A stretch of DNA of 43,662 nt, from the NCBI GenBank assembly GCA_003142355.1, contig PLMF01000035.1:1-43662 (forward strand). The letters run 5' to 3'. The notes beneath the pieces are model-generated. The model was not told the DNA's origin and did not search any database. It worked only from the letters and a program-made list of their open reading frames with translations. Source of the DNA: Bryobacterales bacterium (GTDB lineage: Bacteria; Acidobacteriota; Terriglobia; Bryobacterales; Bryobacteraceae). A program made the translations under genes and the position numbers. Numbering within the stretch: the first letter of the stretch is position 1; each line of letters begins with the position of its first letter. Shown one piece after another: positions 7,740-15,980 of this stretch.

Positions 7740-9263
7740 ATGATCGCCAGCCAAATCAAGACTCTCGGTTTCTTCGCCAGCGGTGAGGCCCGGCCCTCGC
7801 GGTCCGGCCAGTACTTCGATATCTTCGACCCGAGCACGGGCCAGGTGATCGCCCAGGCACCCCGCTGCACGGCCGAGGAGGTCGCCCTGGCCATACAATC
7901 CGCCAAGGACGCGTTCCCCGGCTGGGCCAATACCCCTGCGATCAAGAGGGTTCAGGTCCTCTACAAGTTCCGGGATCTGATCGAGAAGCACCTCGATGAA
8001 CTCACCCTCTTGGTTTCGACCGAGAACGGCAAGGTCTGGGACGAAGCCTTGGGCGACGTGTTGAAGGCCAAGGAAGCCATCGAGATGGCCTGCGGCATCC
8101 CCTCCCTGATGATGGGGGAATCGCTGATGGACGCCACCTCGGGTTACGACACCGTGCTGTACCGGGAGCCGCTGGGCGTGTTCGCCGGCATCGCCCCGTT
8201 CAATTTTCCGGCCATGATCCCCATGGGCTGGATGCTGCCGCTGTGCATTGCCACGGGCAACACTTTCGTGTTGAAAGCGGCCAGCATGACCCCCATGACC
8301 GCGATGCGGATGCTGGAACTGCTCTATGAAGCGGGCCTCCCCGAAGGCGTGGCGAACCTGGTGACGTGCAGCCGCAACGAGGCTGAGATCATTCTGAAGC
8401 ACCCGGATGTCAAGGGGATCACCCTGGTGGGCTCCACCGCCACCGGCCTGCATGTCTACTCCACGGCCGCCGCGCACGGCAAGCGGGTGCAGGCTCTGTG
8501 CGAAGCCAAGAACCACGCCCTCGTGCTCGAAGACGCGCCCCTGGAGCGCACCGCCCGCGGCATCATCAACGCGGGGTTCGGCTGCGCGGGCGAACGGTGT
8601 ATGGCCCTGCCCGTCGTCGCCGTCCAGGAAAGCGTCGCCGATGAACTGGTGGCGCATCTGGTGAAATTCGCCAAGGAAAGAAAGATCGGCCCCGCCTACG
8701 ACAAGACATCCGAGCTGGGCCCGCTGGTCACTGAAGGCCACCGCAAGTTCGTCACGGACTGGATCGACAAAGGACTCGAAGAAGGAGCGCAACTCGTCCT
8801 CGACGGCAGGCGTGTCACCGTCCCGGGTTTCGAGCACGGGTTCTACCTGGGGCCCTGCATCTTCGACCACGTCGAGCCCGGTATGACGTGCGGCGACCAG
8901 GAGATCTTCGGGCCCGTGCTGGCCATCAAGCGGGTGAAGGACTTCGAGGAAGGCATCGCCCTCATGAACGCCAACCCGTTTGCCAACGGTTCGGTGATCT
9001 TCACGCAGAACGGCCACTATGCCCGGAGTTTCGCCAAGAGGGCCCACGGCGGCATGGTCGGAATCAATGTGGGCATCCCTGTTCCAGTAGGCGTGTTTCC
9101 CTTCGCCGGGCACAAAGACTCGTTCTTCGGCGACCTGCACGCGCTGGGCAAGGATGGCGTTCGGTTCTTCACCGAATCCAAATGCGTTACCACCACCTGG
9201 TTTGATGAGACGGCCATGAAGAAGGAAAAAATCGACACCTGGGACGGGATGCTGGGGCGCTGA
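7740..9263 (+). CDS. mmsA: CoA-acylating methylmalonate/malonate-semialdehyde dehydrogenase (MmsA/IolA type)
   Basis: This 507-residue aldehyde dehydrogenase has the MmsA/IolA signature: NFPAMIPMGWMLPLCIATGN in the NAD-binding domain and catalytic Cys287 in CAGERCMAL, the same residue number as the catalytic cysteine of Bacillus subtilis IolA. MmsA converts malonate or methylmalonate semialdehyde, NAD+ and CoA to acetyl- or propionyl-CoA, CO2 and NADH. There is no signal peptide, so it is cytoplasmic. It follows the isomerase gene by 10 bases and precedes the first SDR gene by 43, so it belongs to the operon. Its presence implies that the pathway ends in a three-carbon semialdehyde, as in inositol catabolism, but no IolB, IolC or IolD partner is nearby. 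Confidence 0.92.
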   Translation: MIASQIKTLGFFASGEARPSRSGQYFDIFDPSTGQVIAQAPRCTAEEVALAIQSAKDAFPGWANTPAIKRVQVLYKFRDLIEKHLDELTLLVSTENGKVWDEALGDVLKAKEAIEMACGIPSLMMGESLMDATSGYDTVLYREPLGVFAGIAPFNFPAMIPMGWMLPLCIATGNTFVLKAASMTPMTAMRMLELLYEAGLPEGVANLVTCSRNEAEIILKHPDVKGITLVGSTATGLHVYSTAAAHGKRVQALCEAKNHALVLEDAPLERTARGIINAGFGCAGERCMALPVVAVQESVADELVAHLVKFAKERKIGPAYDKTSELGPLVTEGHRKFVTDWIDKGLEEGAQLVLDGRRVTVPGFEHGFYLGPCIFDHVEPGMTCGDQEIFGPVLAIKRVKDFEEGIALMNANPFANGSVIFTQNGHYARSFAKRAHGGMVGINVGIPVPVGVFPFAGHKDSFFGDLHALGKDGVRFFTESKCVTTTWFDETAMKKEKIDTWDGMLGR

Positions 9264-9306
9264 GCCGCGGACCTGCCGCAAGAACGACCACAAGGATAAC
9301 TAACCT

Positions 9307-10092
9307 ATGAGCACTGATTATTCCAGCTTTCAATTAAACGACAAGATCGCCATCGTGACCGGGCCATCGCAGGGAATTGGCCGGGCGGTTGCACTGGGAC
9401 TGGCGCAAGCCGGAGCCCACCTGGTCCTGGCGGAACATCCCGCCATGCACCAGGACGCTCTCGAAGAGGTGAAGTGCGAGATCGAGCGCATGGGGCGCCG
9501 GACGCTGGTCGTACCCACCGACATATCGAGCGTCGCCCAGATTCGCGCCATGGTCGACAAAGCCAAGGAGGTTTTCGGCCGCATCGACATCCTGGTCAAC
9601 AACGCGAGTTGGACATGCACCGGCCCGGCCATCGACGCCACCGAGGAAGACTACGACGGCACCATGGACACCTGCGTGAAGAACGTCTTTTTCGCGTGCC
9701 AGGCCGCGGCGCGGGTCATGATCCCTCAGGGGGGCGGAAGAATCGTCAATATCGGCTCCAATTTCGCGGTTTCGGCGTTCCGGACCCGAGCCATCTACGC
9801 CGGCGCCAAGGCCGCCGTGCATCAGTTGTCCCGGGCGCTGTCCCTGGAGTGGGCCAACAAGGGAGTGGTGGTGAACGTGGTGGCGCCTTGCATCACCGAG
9901 ACGCCCTCCCGCAAGCCGATTCTGGAACGGCCGGGCTACAAGGAGTGGGTCACTAGCGACAAACTGGCCAGCGGGCGCTGGAATCAGCCGGAGGACCTCG
10001 TGGGCGCCGTCCTGTTCCTCGCGTCGCCGCAATTGTCGGCTCAGGTTGTCGGGCACGTGCTGATGGTCGATGGCGGCTGGACAATCCATTAA
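9307..10092 (+). CDS. SDR-family oxidoreductase, first copy
   Basis: This 261-residue classical short-chain dehydrogenase has the cofactor motif TGPSQGIGRAVALGLAQAG, the NNA motif (LVNNASWT), the catalytic Ser in NIGSNFAVSAF and YAGAKAAVHQ as the YxxxK pair, and a C-terminal VVGHVLMVDGGWTIH. Such enzymes oxidise sugar or polyol hydroxyls with NAD(P)H in the cytoplasm. Acidic residues after the second beta strand (VLAEHP) may favour NAD. It is followed 27 bases later by a second, different SDR. In this operon a role as sugar (for example aldose to lactone) dehydrogenase is plausible because a lactonase gene lies downstream. That is inference. Confidence 0.9.
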   Translation: MSTDYSSFQLNDKIAIVTGPSQGIGRAVALGLAQAGAHLVLAEHPAMHQDALEEVKCEIERMGRRTLVVPTDISSVAQIRAMVDKAKEVFGRIDILVNNASWTCTGPAIDATEEDYDGTMDTCVKNVFFACQAAARVMIPQGGGRIVNIGSNFAVSAFRTRAIYAGAKAAVHQLSRALSLEWANKGVVVNVVAPCITETPSRKPILERPGYKEWVTSDKLASGRWNQPEDLVGAVLFLASPQLSAQVVGHVLMVDGGWTIH

Positions 10093-10119
10093 TCTGAGTT
10101 TTTGTCACAAGGAGGCTTC

Positions 10120-10875
10120 GTGAAACTTCTGAATAAGGTCGCACTGATCACGGGTGCAGGCCGGGGTATCGGGCGCGGCATTGCCGAGGTGTTTGCCGAG
10201 GAGGGCGCGGACGTCGCTGTCAACTACTTCGCCAGCGCTCAGGCGGCGGAAGATGTCGCCGCTTATGTGCGGTCCAAGGGACGCCGGGCGATGACGGTGC
10301 AGGCCGATGTGCCGAATCGCGCTCAGGTCGAGGCGATGATCGACCGGGTGTGGAAAGAGCTGGGGCCCATCGACATTCTGGTGAATAACGCCGGCATCGA
10401 AACAATTGTCCCGTTTCTGGAGCTGACCGATGAGCAGTGGACGCGTCTGGTGGATGTGAACCTGCGCGCTCCGTGGCTCGTTTCCCAAGTCTATTGCCGC
10501 CGCGCAATCGCCGAGAAGCACAAGGGCGTGATCCTCCATCTCGGCTCCGTACAGGCCGCCAAAGTGCTCCCGGGCCGCACCCACTATGCGCCCACCAAAC
10601 TCGGTCTGGAGGCTCTGACGCGCAACATGTCCGTCGAAATGATGCCTTTTGGCATCCGCGTGAATTGTCTCCACCCGGGGTTGATCGATACGGACATGAC
10701 CTCATGGGTCATGAAGAACGACGAGATTCGGCCCCAGGTCCTGGCGCAGATATCGATGGGGCGCGCCGGCAATATTCGCGAGATGGGAACCGCGGCTGCG
10801 TTCTTTTGCTCCGATGAGTCTTCCTACATCACCGGGCAGAGCCTGCACGCCGAGGGGGGCTGGATCGGGAAGTAA
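10120..10875 (+). CDS. SDR-family oxidoreductase, second copy (GTG start)
   Basis: I place the start at GTG 10120, because AAGGAGG (10109-10115) lies four bases before it; an in-frame TTG at 10102 precedes that site. The 251-residue protein is a classical SDR: TGAGRGIGRGIAEVFAEEG, LVNNAGIET, catalytic Ser in LGSVQAAKV, YAPTKLGLEALTRNM (YxxxK), and the C-terminal SYITGQSLHAEGGW. It differs clearly from the preceding SDR, so the two likely catalyse separate redox steps rather than being a recent duplication. The substrate is not deducible. Confidence 0.9.
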   Translation: MKLLNKVALITGAGRGIGRGIAEVFAEEGADVAVNYFASAQAAEDVAAYVRSKGRRAMTVQADVPNRAQVEAMIDRVWKELGPIDILVNNAGIETIVPFLELTDEQWTRLVDVNLRAPWLVSQVYCRRAIAEKHKGVILHLGSVQAAKVLPGRTHYAPTKLGLEALTRNMSVEMMPFGIRVNCLHPGLIDTDMTSWVMKNDEIRPQVLAQISMGRAGNIREMGTAAAFFCSDESSYITGQSLHAEGGWIGK

Positions 10876-10958
10876 CACCTGGGGGGTTAGTCGAACGTCC
10901 CCGGCGTCGGGCCGGCGGACCATATCCGGTCGTTGGTGTAGCACAGGAGGCAAGTAGC

Positions 10959-13097
10959 ATGAGCGTTCAAACGGCAGTTCAAGCAGCACGCCTTGCTTCG
11001 TCTGGCGACGGGGCGCCGGAGCGGGCGCGCCTGATGCGCCAGGGCATCCTGAAACTGCTCGCGATCAAGGATTCCGATATCCGCATCCTGACCCTGGAGC
11101 AGTGCCGCGACGCGGTGGATAAAGGCATCCACGCGGGCGGCGCCTTCTCTGCCGTCATCCCCCTGGTTTCGCTCTTCTACGGCGGCTTCATCGATCTGGA
11201 TGTCGAACAGCCGACCAGGCGCGGGCAGGACATGTTTGTCCTGAGCAAAGGGCACGCCATAGCCAGCCTGGCATCCATCTATGCCGAGCTGGGCTACTTC
11301 GACCGCGCCGTGCTGCGGAACTCGCGCTCCTACGCGAGCAGCCTGAACGGTCATCCCGGCCCGATTCTGCCCGGCGTGCACATTTCCACCGGCCCCCTGG
11401 GTCAGGGTCTGTCGGTGGCGCAAGGTTTCGCCCTGGCCGGCAAGACCAGTCCCAGGTTCGATGTCTACTGCATGGCGGGCGATGGCGAACTGCAGGAAGG
11501 CCCCATCTGGGAAGCCGTCATGTACTCCGCCTACAAGCGCCTGGACAACCTGTGCGTGCTGGTGGACCGCAACCATGGCCAACTGGACATCGTGGATCGG
11601 CTGATCTTCCCCTTGCCCGACCTGGAGGCGGTTTTCCACGCCTTCGGCTGGCAGGTGTCGAGCGTGGATGCCACCGAATACGATGGCGTCTACGCCGCCC
11701 TGGACCAGTTCAAGCACGGCGACCGCAACGGCAAGCCCACTGCGATCATCTGTCAAACCACCAAGGGTCACGGCGCCTTTTCCAGTTTCATGAAAGGGCA
11801 TAAGGTGGTGATGCCCGATGCCCTCACGGAGCAGGAACTGACGCTGCAGGCAGGGTTGCGCCGCGCCCGGGTGGGTGAATTCACCGCCTTTTTCCATCGC
11901 ATGGAAGAGGGATTGCGGGACGAACTGCTGGCGGCGGCGCGGCGCTTGCGAATCCGTATCACGGAAGGCCCCTCCGGAGAAATGGAGGCCGCCGCGATGA
12001 TCGGCCCCGTCGTCACTGGACGGGCTCCCGGCCGCGACAAGCGCATCCAGTACGACCCCAAAGCCCTGCCCCGCATCGACATGAGCAAGGAGTCGAGCGC
12101 CAGCGGGATCATCACTGCGGCCATGAAGGTGTTTGCCCGCGACCCGCGCGTGGTCTCGATCGATTCCGACCTGTCCTCCACCAGCGGCCTCGAAGCCGGC
12201 GTGGCCGCCGTGGATCAGTATCGCGCCCTGAACGTAGGCGTGGCCGAGGCCAACATGATGAACATCGGCGAGGCCTTCGCCGCCCTGGGATATAACGCCT
12301 GGGTCAGCACCTTCTGTCCTTTCTTCGACTGGAAGGTGATGCGGCGCATCGCCGTGGGCTACCAGGAGCGCCTGGAGGCCATGGCGGCGCGAGACGGCTG
12401 GTTGAGCGAGGGGCACGGCCTGGATCTGACCTTCGTGGCCACGGCCGCGAATCTCGAGACCCGCACCAATGGCGCGACCCACATGGGCAATGACGACATC
12501 ACCATCTTCGACGGCATGGCGCATTTGAAGATCGTGGATGTCTCGTGTCCCCAACAACTGCTGGGCATCTTGCAGTGGATCATGGACGGCAACCGCGGGC
12601 TGATGTACGTGCGCGTGATGCGGGCCGCGTCCGCGGTGCTCTATGGCTCCGATTTTGTCTTCGAATTCGGCAAGGGATACACCCTGCGGCAGGCTCCGGA
12701 TGAGGCGGCGGTAATCGTGAGCAGCGGGCGCGGCGTTCACGAAGCGCTCGCCGCGGCGGAGAGTTGTGCCGGGCAAGGTCTCCATGTCGGCGTGGTGGAC
12801 ATGCCTTCCATCGACGCGGAGCTGTTGCTGAGCCTGTACGATTCCGGAAAGCTGCTGTGCATCGCGGAGCAGAACAACGGCTACATCTGGCAGAACCTGG
12901 TGAAGCTTTTGTTCCAGCGGCGGCCGTCTCTCGATACCGGCAGGCTGATCCCCATCAACACGCTGGGCCGGGATGGCCGGCCCTGCTTCATTCATTCCGG
13001 CATGTACGAGGAGTTGCTGGATGCTTTCGGCCTGGCGCCCGCGCAGCTTGCCGAAACCATTCGCCGGAGGGTACATGACAGTCAATCCCATCTCTGA
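10959..13097 (+). CDS. Full-length transketolase-like ThDP enzyme
   Basis: This 712-residue protein contains all three transketolase domains. The N-terminal ThDP domain has SKGHAIASLASIYAELGYF, GPLGQGLSVAQG and the diphosphate-binding GDGELQEG...VDRNHGQLD motif. The pyrimidine domain has the catalytic glutamate in NVGVAEANMMNIGEAFAALG. A transketolase C-terminal domain follows. Transketolases move two-carbon ketol units between ketoses and aldoses. The motif variants suggest a specialised catabolic transketolase rather than the housekeeping TktA, but its donor is unknown. AGGAGG precedes ATG 10959. The 3' end overlaps the lactonase gene by 23 bases, so translation is likely coupled. Next to SDRs and a lactonase it may process an unusual ketose or a branched sugar. 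Confidence 0.88.
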   Translation: MSVQTAVQAARLASSGDGAPERARLMRQGILKLLAIKDSDIRILTLEQCRDAVDKGIHAGGAFSAVIPLVSLFYGGFIDLDVEQPTRRGQDMFVLSKGHAIASLASIYAELGYFDRAVLRNSRSYASSLNGHPGPILPGVHISTGPLGQGLSVAQGFALAGKTSPRFDVYCMAGDGELQEGPIWEAVMYSAYKRLDNLCVLVDRNHGQLDIVDRLIFPLPDLEAVFHAFGWQVSSVDATEYDGVYAALDQFKHGDRNGKPTAIICQTTKGHGAFSSFMKGHKVVMPDALTEQELTLQAGLRRARVGEFTAFFHRMEEGLRDELLAAARRLRIRITEGPSGEMEAAAMIGPVVTGRAPGRDKRIQYDPKALPRIDMSKESSASGIITAAMKVFARDPRVVSIDSDLSSTSGLEAGVAAVDQYRALNVGVAEANMMNIGEAFAALGYNAWVSTFCPFFDWKVMRRIAVGYQERLEAMAARDGWLSEGHGLDLTFVATAANLETRTNGATHMGNDDITIFDGMAHLKIVDVSCPQQLLGILQWIMDGNRGLMYVRVMRAASAVLYGSDFVFEFGKGYTLRQAPDEAAVIVSSGRGVHEALAAAESCAGQGLHVGVVDMPSIDAELLLSLYDSGKLLCIAEQNNGYIWQNLVKLLFQRRPSLDTGRLIPINTLGRDGRPCFIHSGMYEELLDAFGLAPAQLAETIRRRVHDSQSHL

Positions 13098-14109
13098 TTT
13101 CGAGATTGATCGATCGAGTATTCAATACGCCGGCCACGATCTGCAGCGGCCGGAATGCATCCTGGCGGAAAAAGACGGCACGCTCTGGGCCGCGGATGCC
13201 CGGGGCGGGGTGGCACAGATCCGGCCCGACGGAACCCAGCAGATCATCACGCAAAAGAGATCGGGCGTCTTTACGGATGCCGGCAGTGAAGCCGATCGCT
13301 TTCTGACGGGGACCCTGCCGAACGGCCTCGCCTTCGCCCGGAACGGCGACATCTTGATCTCCAACTTCGGCCTCGATTGCCTGGAGGTCATGTCCCGGGA
13401 CGGTACCACCCGCGTGCTGGCCGACAGCATCGAAGGCCAGCCCATCGGGAAGGTGAACTTCGTGCTCCGGGATTCCCAGGATCGGATCTGGATCACGGTC
13501 TCCACGCGGATCAAGAACTGGATGCACGCCCTGCGCACGGACCTCGACGACGGATATATCGCGCGCTACGAAAACGGCACCTTCCGCATTGTGGCCGACG
13601 GGTTCCGCTTCACCAACGAGATCCGGTTCGATGCCCGGGAGGAGTTCCTGTACGTCGTCGAGACCACCGGCGGCTGCATTAGCAGGCTGCGTGTGGACGA
13701 AAAGGGCAACCTGGGCCAGCGCGAGGTCTTCGGCCCCTCCCACCTCGGCAAGGGTGCCTGGCCGGACGGGATCGCCTTCGACAGCTTTGGCAACCTGTGG
13801 GGAACCATGGTCTATTCCGACAAGCTGTTCGTGCTGACGCCGCAGGGCGATCTGAAGCTTCTGCTGGACGAGGGCGACCCGCAGAAGGTGGACGCCCTGG
13901 AGCGCGCCTTCTTCGCCAACCACGTGACCGAGGACGTGTTGTTTGCCACTGGCCTTGGGATCGCGCCCTGGATGGCCAGCGTCACCTTTGGCGGGCCCGA
14001 TCTGCGGACAGCGTATATCGGGTCGCTGAAGGGCAAGCGCATCCCGTATTTCCGCGCGCCGGCACCGGGGTTGCCCATGGTGCATTGGAACGACGGCGAA
14101 AGGCGGTAG
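13075..14109 (+). CDS. SMP-30/gluconolactonase/LRE-family protein
   Basis: I start at ATG 13075, preceded by CGGAGGG, inside the end of the transketolase gene; an upstream in-frame ATG at 12973 has no such site. The 344-residue product shows the six-bladed SMP-30 propeller: RPECILAEKDGTLWAADARGG, LPNGLAFARNGDILISNFG, FTNEIRFDAREEFLYVVETT and AWPDGIAFDSFGNLWGTMVY, which contain the Glu/Asn/Asp positions that bind the catalytic metal. Members hydrolyse sugar lactones to sugar acids. There is no signal peptide, so it is cytoplasmic. With the upstream SDRs it suggests an oxidise-then-open-the-lactone route. It is the last gene of the operon. Confidence 0.87.
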   Translation: MTVNPISDFEIDRSSIQYAGHDLQRPECILAEKDGTLWAADARGGVAQIRPDGTQQIITQKRSGVFTDAGSEADRFLTGTLPNGLAFARNGDILISNFGLDCLEVMSRDGTTRVLADSIEGQPIGKVNFVLRDSQDRIWITVSTRIKNWMHALRTDLDDGYIARYENGTFRIVADGFRFTNEIRFDAREEFLYVVETTGGCISRLRVDEKGNLGQREVFGPSHLGKGAWPDGIAFDSFGNLWGTMVYSDKLFVLTPQGDLKLLLDEGDPQKVDALERAFFANHVTEDVLFATGLGIAPWMASVTFGGPDLRTAYIGSLKGKRIPYFRAPAPGLPMVHWNDGERR

Positions 14110-14331
14110 GCAGGCGAGGGCCTGGTCTCAACACGCCTCATAGACGTTAAGATAAGATCGCCAAAACCAAACTCGCCCGCAATCGGAAGGCATGCCTGAG
14201 ATCGACGGTGCTTTCCCAGAAGGCCGTCTGGGGACCGCGTGGGGGGAGGTGGCGAAACGGTCTGCCTTTCACGATAAACAGCATTTCGATGCACCGTCCG
14301 TGGTAAATTGTCGTACAGCACGGAATGAAGA

Positions 14332-14571
14332 ATGAAGTTCGATCTCGTTGGCCCCATAACAAATTCGGAGGTTATCGCGGCTGGCCCAAGCATCCGCATT
14401 CGCTCCTATCTCCGCAAGGCTTATGGCACGGGCCGCTGGCGAAAGATGAAAGGCACCGCCGCCGTGCGGCTCCCGAACGGTGCTCTGCGCCGGGTAGAGC
14501 TACACTGGTATGAGGCGCACGGTATCGGGAAGAAAGATCTGAAAATCAAACGATATTTGGACGAATCATGA
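14332..14571 (+). CDS. Small conserved-looking protein, unknown function, first of a pair
   Basis: This 79-residue basic protein (LRKAYGTGRWRKMKGTAAVRL, ELHWYEAHGIGKKDLKIKRY) has no signal or membrane segment. Its regular alternation of charged and hydrophobic residues looks like a small beta-rich domain. The stop overlaps the next start in ATGA (14568-14571), so the two are translationally coupled. I recall similar two-gene pairs of unannotated proteins in other soil bacteria but cannot name a family. Confidence 0.65.
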   Translation: MKFDLVGPITNSEVIAAGPSIRIRSYLRKAYGTGRWRKMKGTAAVRLPNGALRRVELHWYEAHGIGKKDLKIKRYLDES

Positions 14572-14804
14572 AAGCACAACCAAAGCCCTTCGCCATCTGT
14601 ATCGACAACAGCGACTATGAGGCGTCGCTCATCCCCGGCAAAGTCTATCGCATTTTTCCCGATCCGAGGGCGGCCAAGGACGATTTGGTGCGGATTGTCG
14701 ATGAAAGCGGCGAGGATTATCTGTATCACAAAGGCCACTTTGTGTTTGTGGATTTTCCCCCAGCGGTCAGGAGAAAGATCATCTCCTTGGCGGGTGTTGC
14801 CTAG
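14568..14804 (+). CDS. Small protein, unknown function, second of a pair
   Basis: This 78-residue acidic to neutral protein (AICIDNSDYEASLIPGKVYRI, DLVRIVDESGEDYLYHKGHF) ends in a basic helix. The pattern PGKVYRI...RIVDESGEDYLY looks like an SH3-like small beta barrel, which is inference. It is coupled to the preceding gene by a 4-base ATGA overlap. The two opposite-charge small proteins could form a complex. No function can be assigned. Confidence 0.65.
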   Translation: MKAQPKPFAICIDNSDYEASLIPGKVYRIFPDPRAAKDDLVRIVDESGEDYLYHKGHFVFVDFPPAVRRKIISLAGVA

Positions 14805-14999
14805 AGAGGCCGTGGGGAGCACGCAACCTGGCGATGCCGGCGGCATCTGATCTCCTCGAACGCCGTATGGGGAGATTGCCAGCATACGGGCAATTCAACG
14901 AGTCGGGGACAACCCGTCAAGGTGGACATGACGCCGGATTATCGGCGGAAGAACAAAGTAGTCGCGGATTTGATAGATTAAGAACCGTAAGCGTGCACC

Positions 15000-15761
15000 G
15001 TGACGGACAATTTGCAACACATAGGCGCCCTTCTTTTGGAGAACCGCGCCGGCAAAGTGGACTGGGGCGAAATTTCGCGCCTTGAAGGAAGGGAATGCTC
15101 GAAAAAGGTTGCCAACAGATTCCTGATCTGTTGTCTCCTCGACTGGCAGTCGGACGCTGATGTAGCGTGGAAAAAAGGCGAGGATCTGGTCGACAAACTC
15201 GAAAAACTCGGTGATCCAGAGAATGTCTGGGTGATAATAAGTTCCTCCTCAAAGGAGACGTGGGACTCAAAGTACGAGGAATACGGCAGGCCGCACCGGT
15301 TTCACGGGGGCTACAAGCGTCTGTGGGGCATCGCCAACGACATCTGCGCTCGGTACGACGGCGACGCCCGGAACATCTGGTCGGGCAGAACCCCCTTTGA
15401 GGCACTCATTCACCTCTGGGCCCTAGGAGCGGGCGATCAAATATCCCGGATGATCGTGGGTGCGTTGCGCGACTGCGGCCAAATCAGGGGCGACTCGGGC
15501 GACGTGAAGGCGGACCTTCATCTCCGCCGGGTACTCGGCCGCGCAGTTTACGGCGAGGAGATCAGCGGCGCCGACGCAGCCAAGGTCATCCAACTGACCC
15601 GAAACCTTAGCGCGGACCCTTGGCAACTCGATTTGCCCCTGTGGAACGTTGGAAAGTCTTACTGCAGGCCGACAGGGCCAAACTGCCCGAGCTGCTACTT
15701 ACGACCCCACTGTGTCTACTATCAGCGGCATGCTGGCGCGGGTGTTCCCGTATCGGTGTAG
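15000..15761 (+). CDS. HhH-GPD (endonuclease III-like) protein with a C-terminal 4Fe-4S motif
   Basis: This 253-residue protein from GTG 15000 ends with four cysteines, Cys222, Cys229, Cys232 and Cys238, spaced C-x6-C-x2-C-x5-C, exactly the iron-sulfur loop of endonuclease III and MutY. Upstream, LWALGAGDQISRMIV resembles the helix-hairpin-helix, and DVKADLHLRRVLGR places Asp172 where these glycosylases carry the catalytic aspartate. The lysine that makes endonuclease III bifunctional is Gln147 in my alignment, so any activity would be MutY-like and monofunctional. The N-terminal part (KKVANRFLICCLLDWQSDAD) is unusual and may recognise an atypical substrate. The start is uncertain because there is no good ribosome site. 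Confidence 0.78.
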   Translation: MTDNLQHIGALLLENRAGKVDWGEISRLEGRECSKKVANRFLICCLLDWQSDADVAWKKGEDLVDKLEKLGDPENVWVIISSSSKETWDSKYEEYGRPHRFHGGYKRLWGIANDICARYDGDARNIWSGRTPFEALIHLWALGAGDQISRMIVGALRDCGQIRGDSGDVKADLHLRRVLGRAVYGEEISGADAAKVIQLTRNLSADPWQLDLPLWNVGKSYCRPTGPNCPSCYLRPHCVYYQRHAGAGVPVSV

Positions 15762-15810
15762 CAGCGGGCGCTCGCTCGCCGTGAAAGTGCCGCATCTTGG
15801 CGCGACATAA

Positions 15811-15927
15811 AGGACGTTACGTTGGCAAAGCGAATCTGGAACGCGGGTCAACTTGACGGTAAACGCCCAAGCTGTGGAAGTGGCCGGAAAGGCCCCCGAA
15901 GTCCTCATCTGGGAAACTACGCCCTAA
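15811..15927 (+). pseudogene. Possible 3'-terminal gene remnant
   Basis: A 38-codon open stretch ends with VNLTVNAQAVEVAGKAPEVL and a few more residues before TAA 15925. It reads like the last beta strands of a larger enzyme. In the same frame, before an in-frame TAA at 15808, the sequence GRSLAVKVPHLGAT also looks protein-like. No start codon or ribosome site supports a small gene, so a decayed C-terminal fragment is the likelier reading. I cannot name the family. Confidence 0.3.
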
Positions 15928-15980
15928 TCAGAAAGCCTGCGAAAGTGCCTGTCGAGAGAGCTATTTTATCGCCTGCCCCA

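Noticed and set aside
10887..13091. 734-codon minus-strand open frame opposite the transketolase
   Set aside because: Antisense shadow of a conserved gene, with no recognisable domain and no upstream ribosome site.
14147..14362. 71-codon minus-strand frame before the small-gene pair
   Set aside because: It looks superficially protein-like but has no start signal, and it overlaps the likely leader of the small genes. No family recognised.
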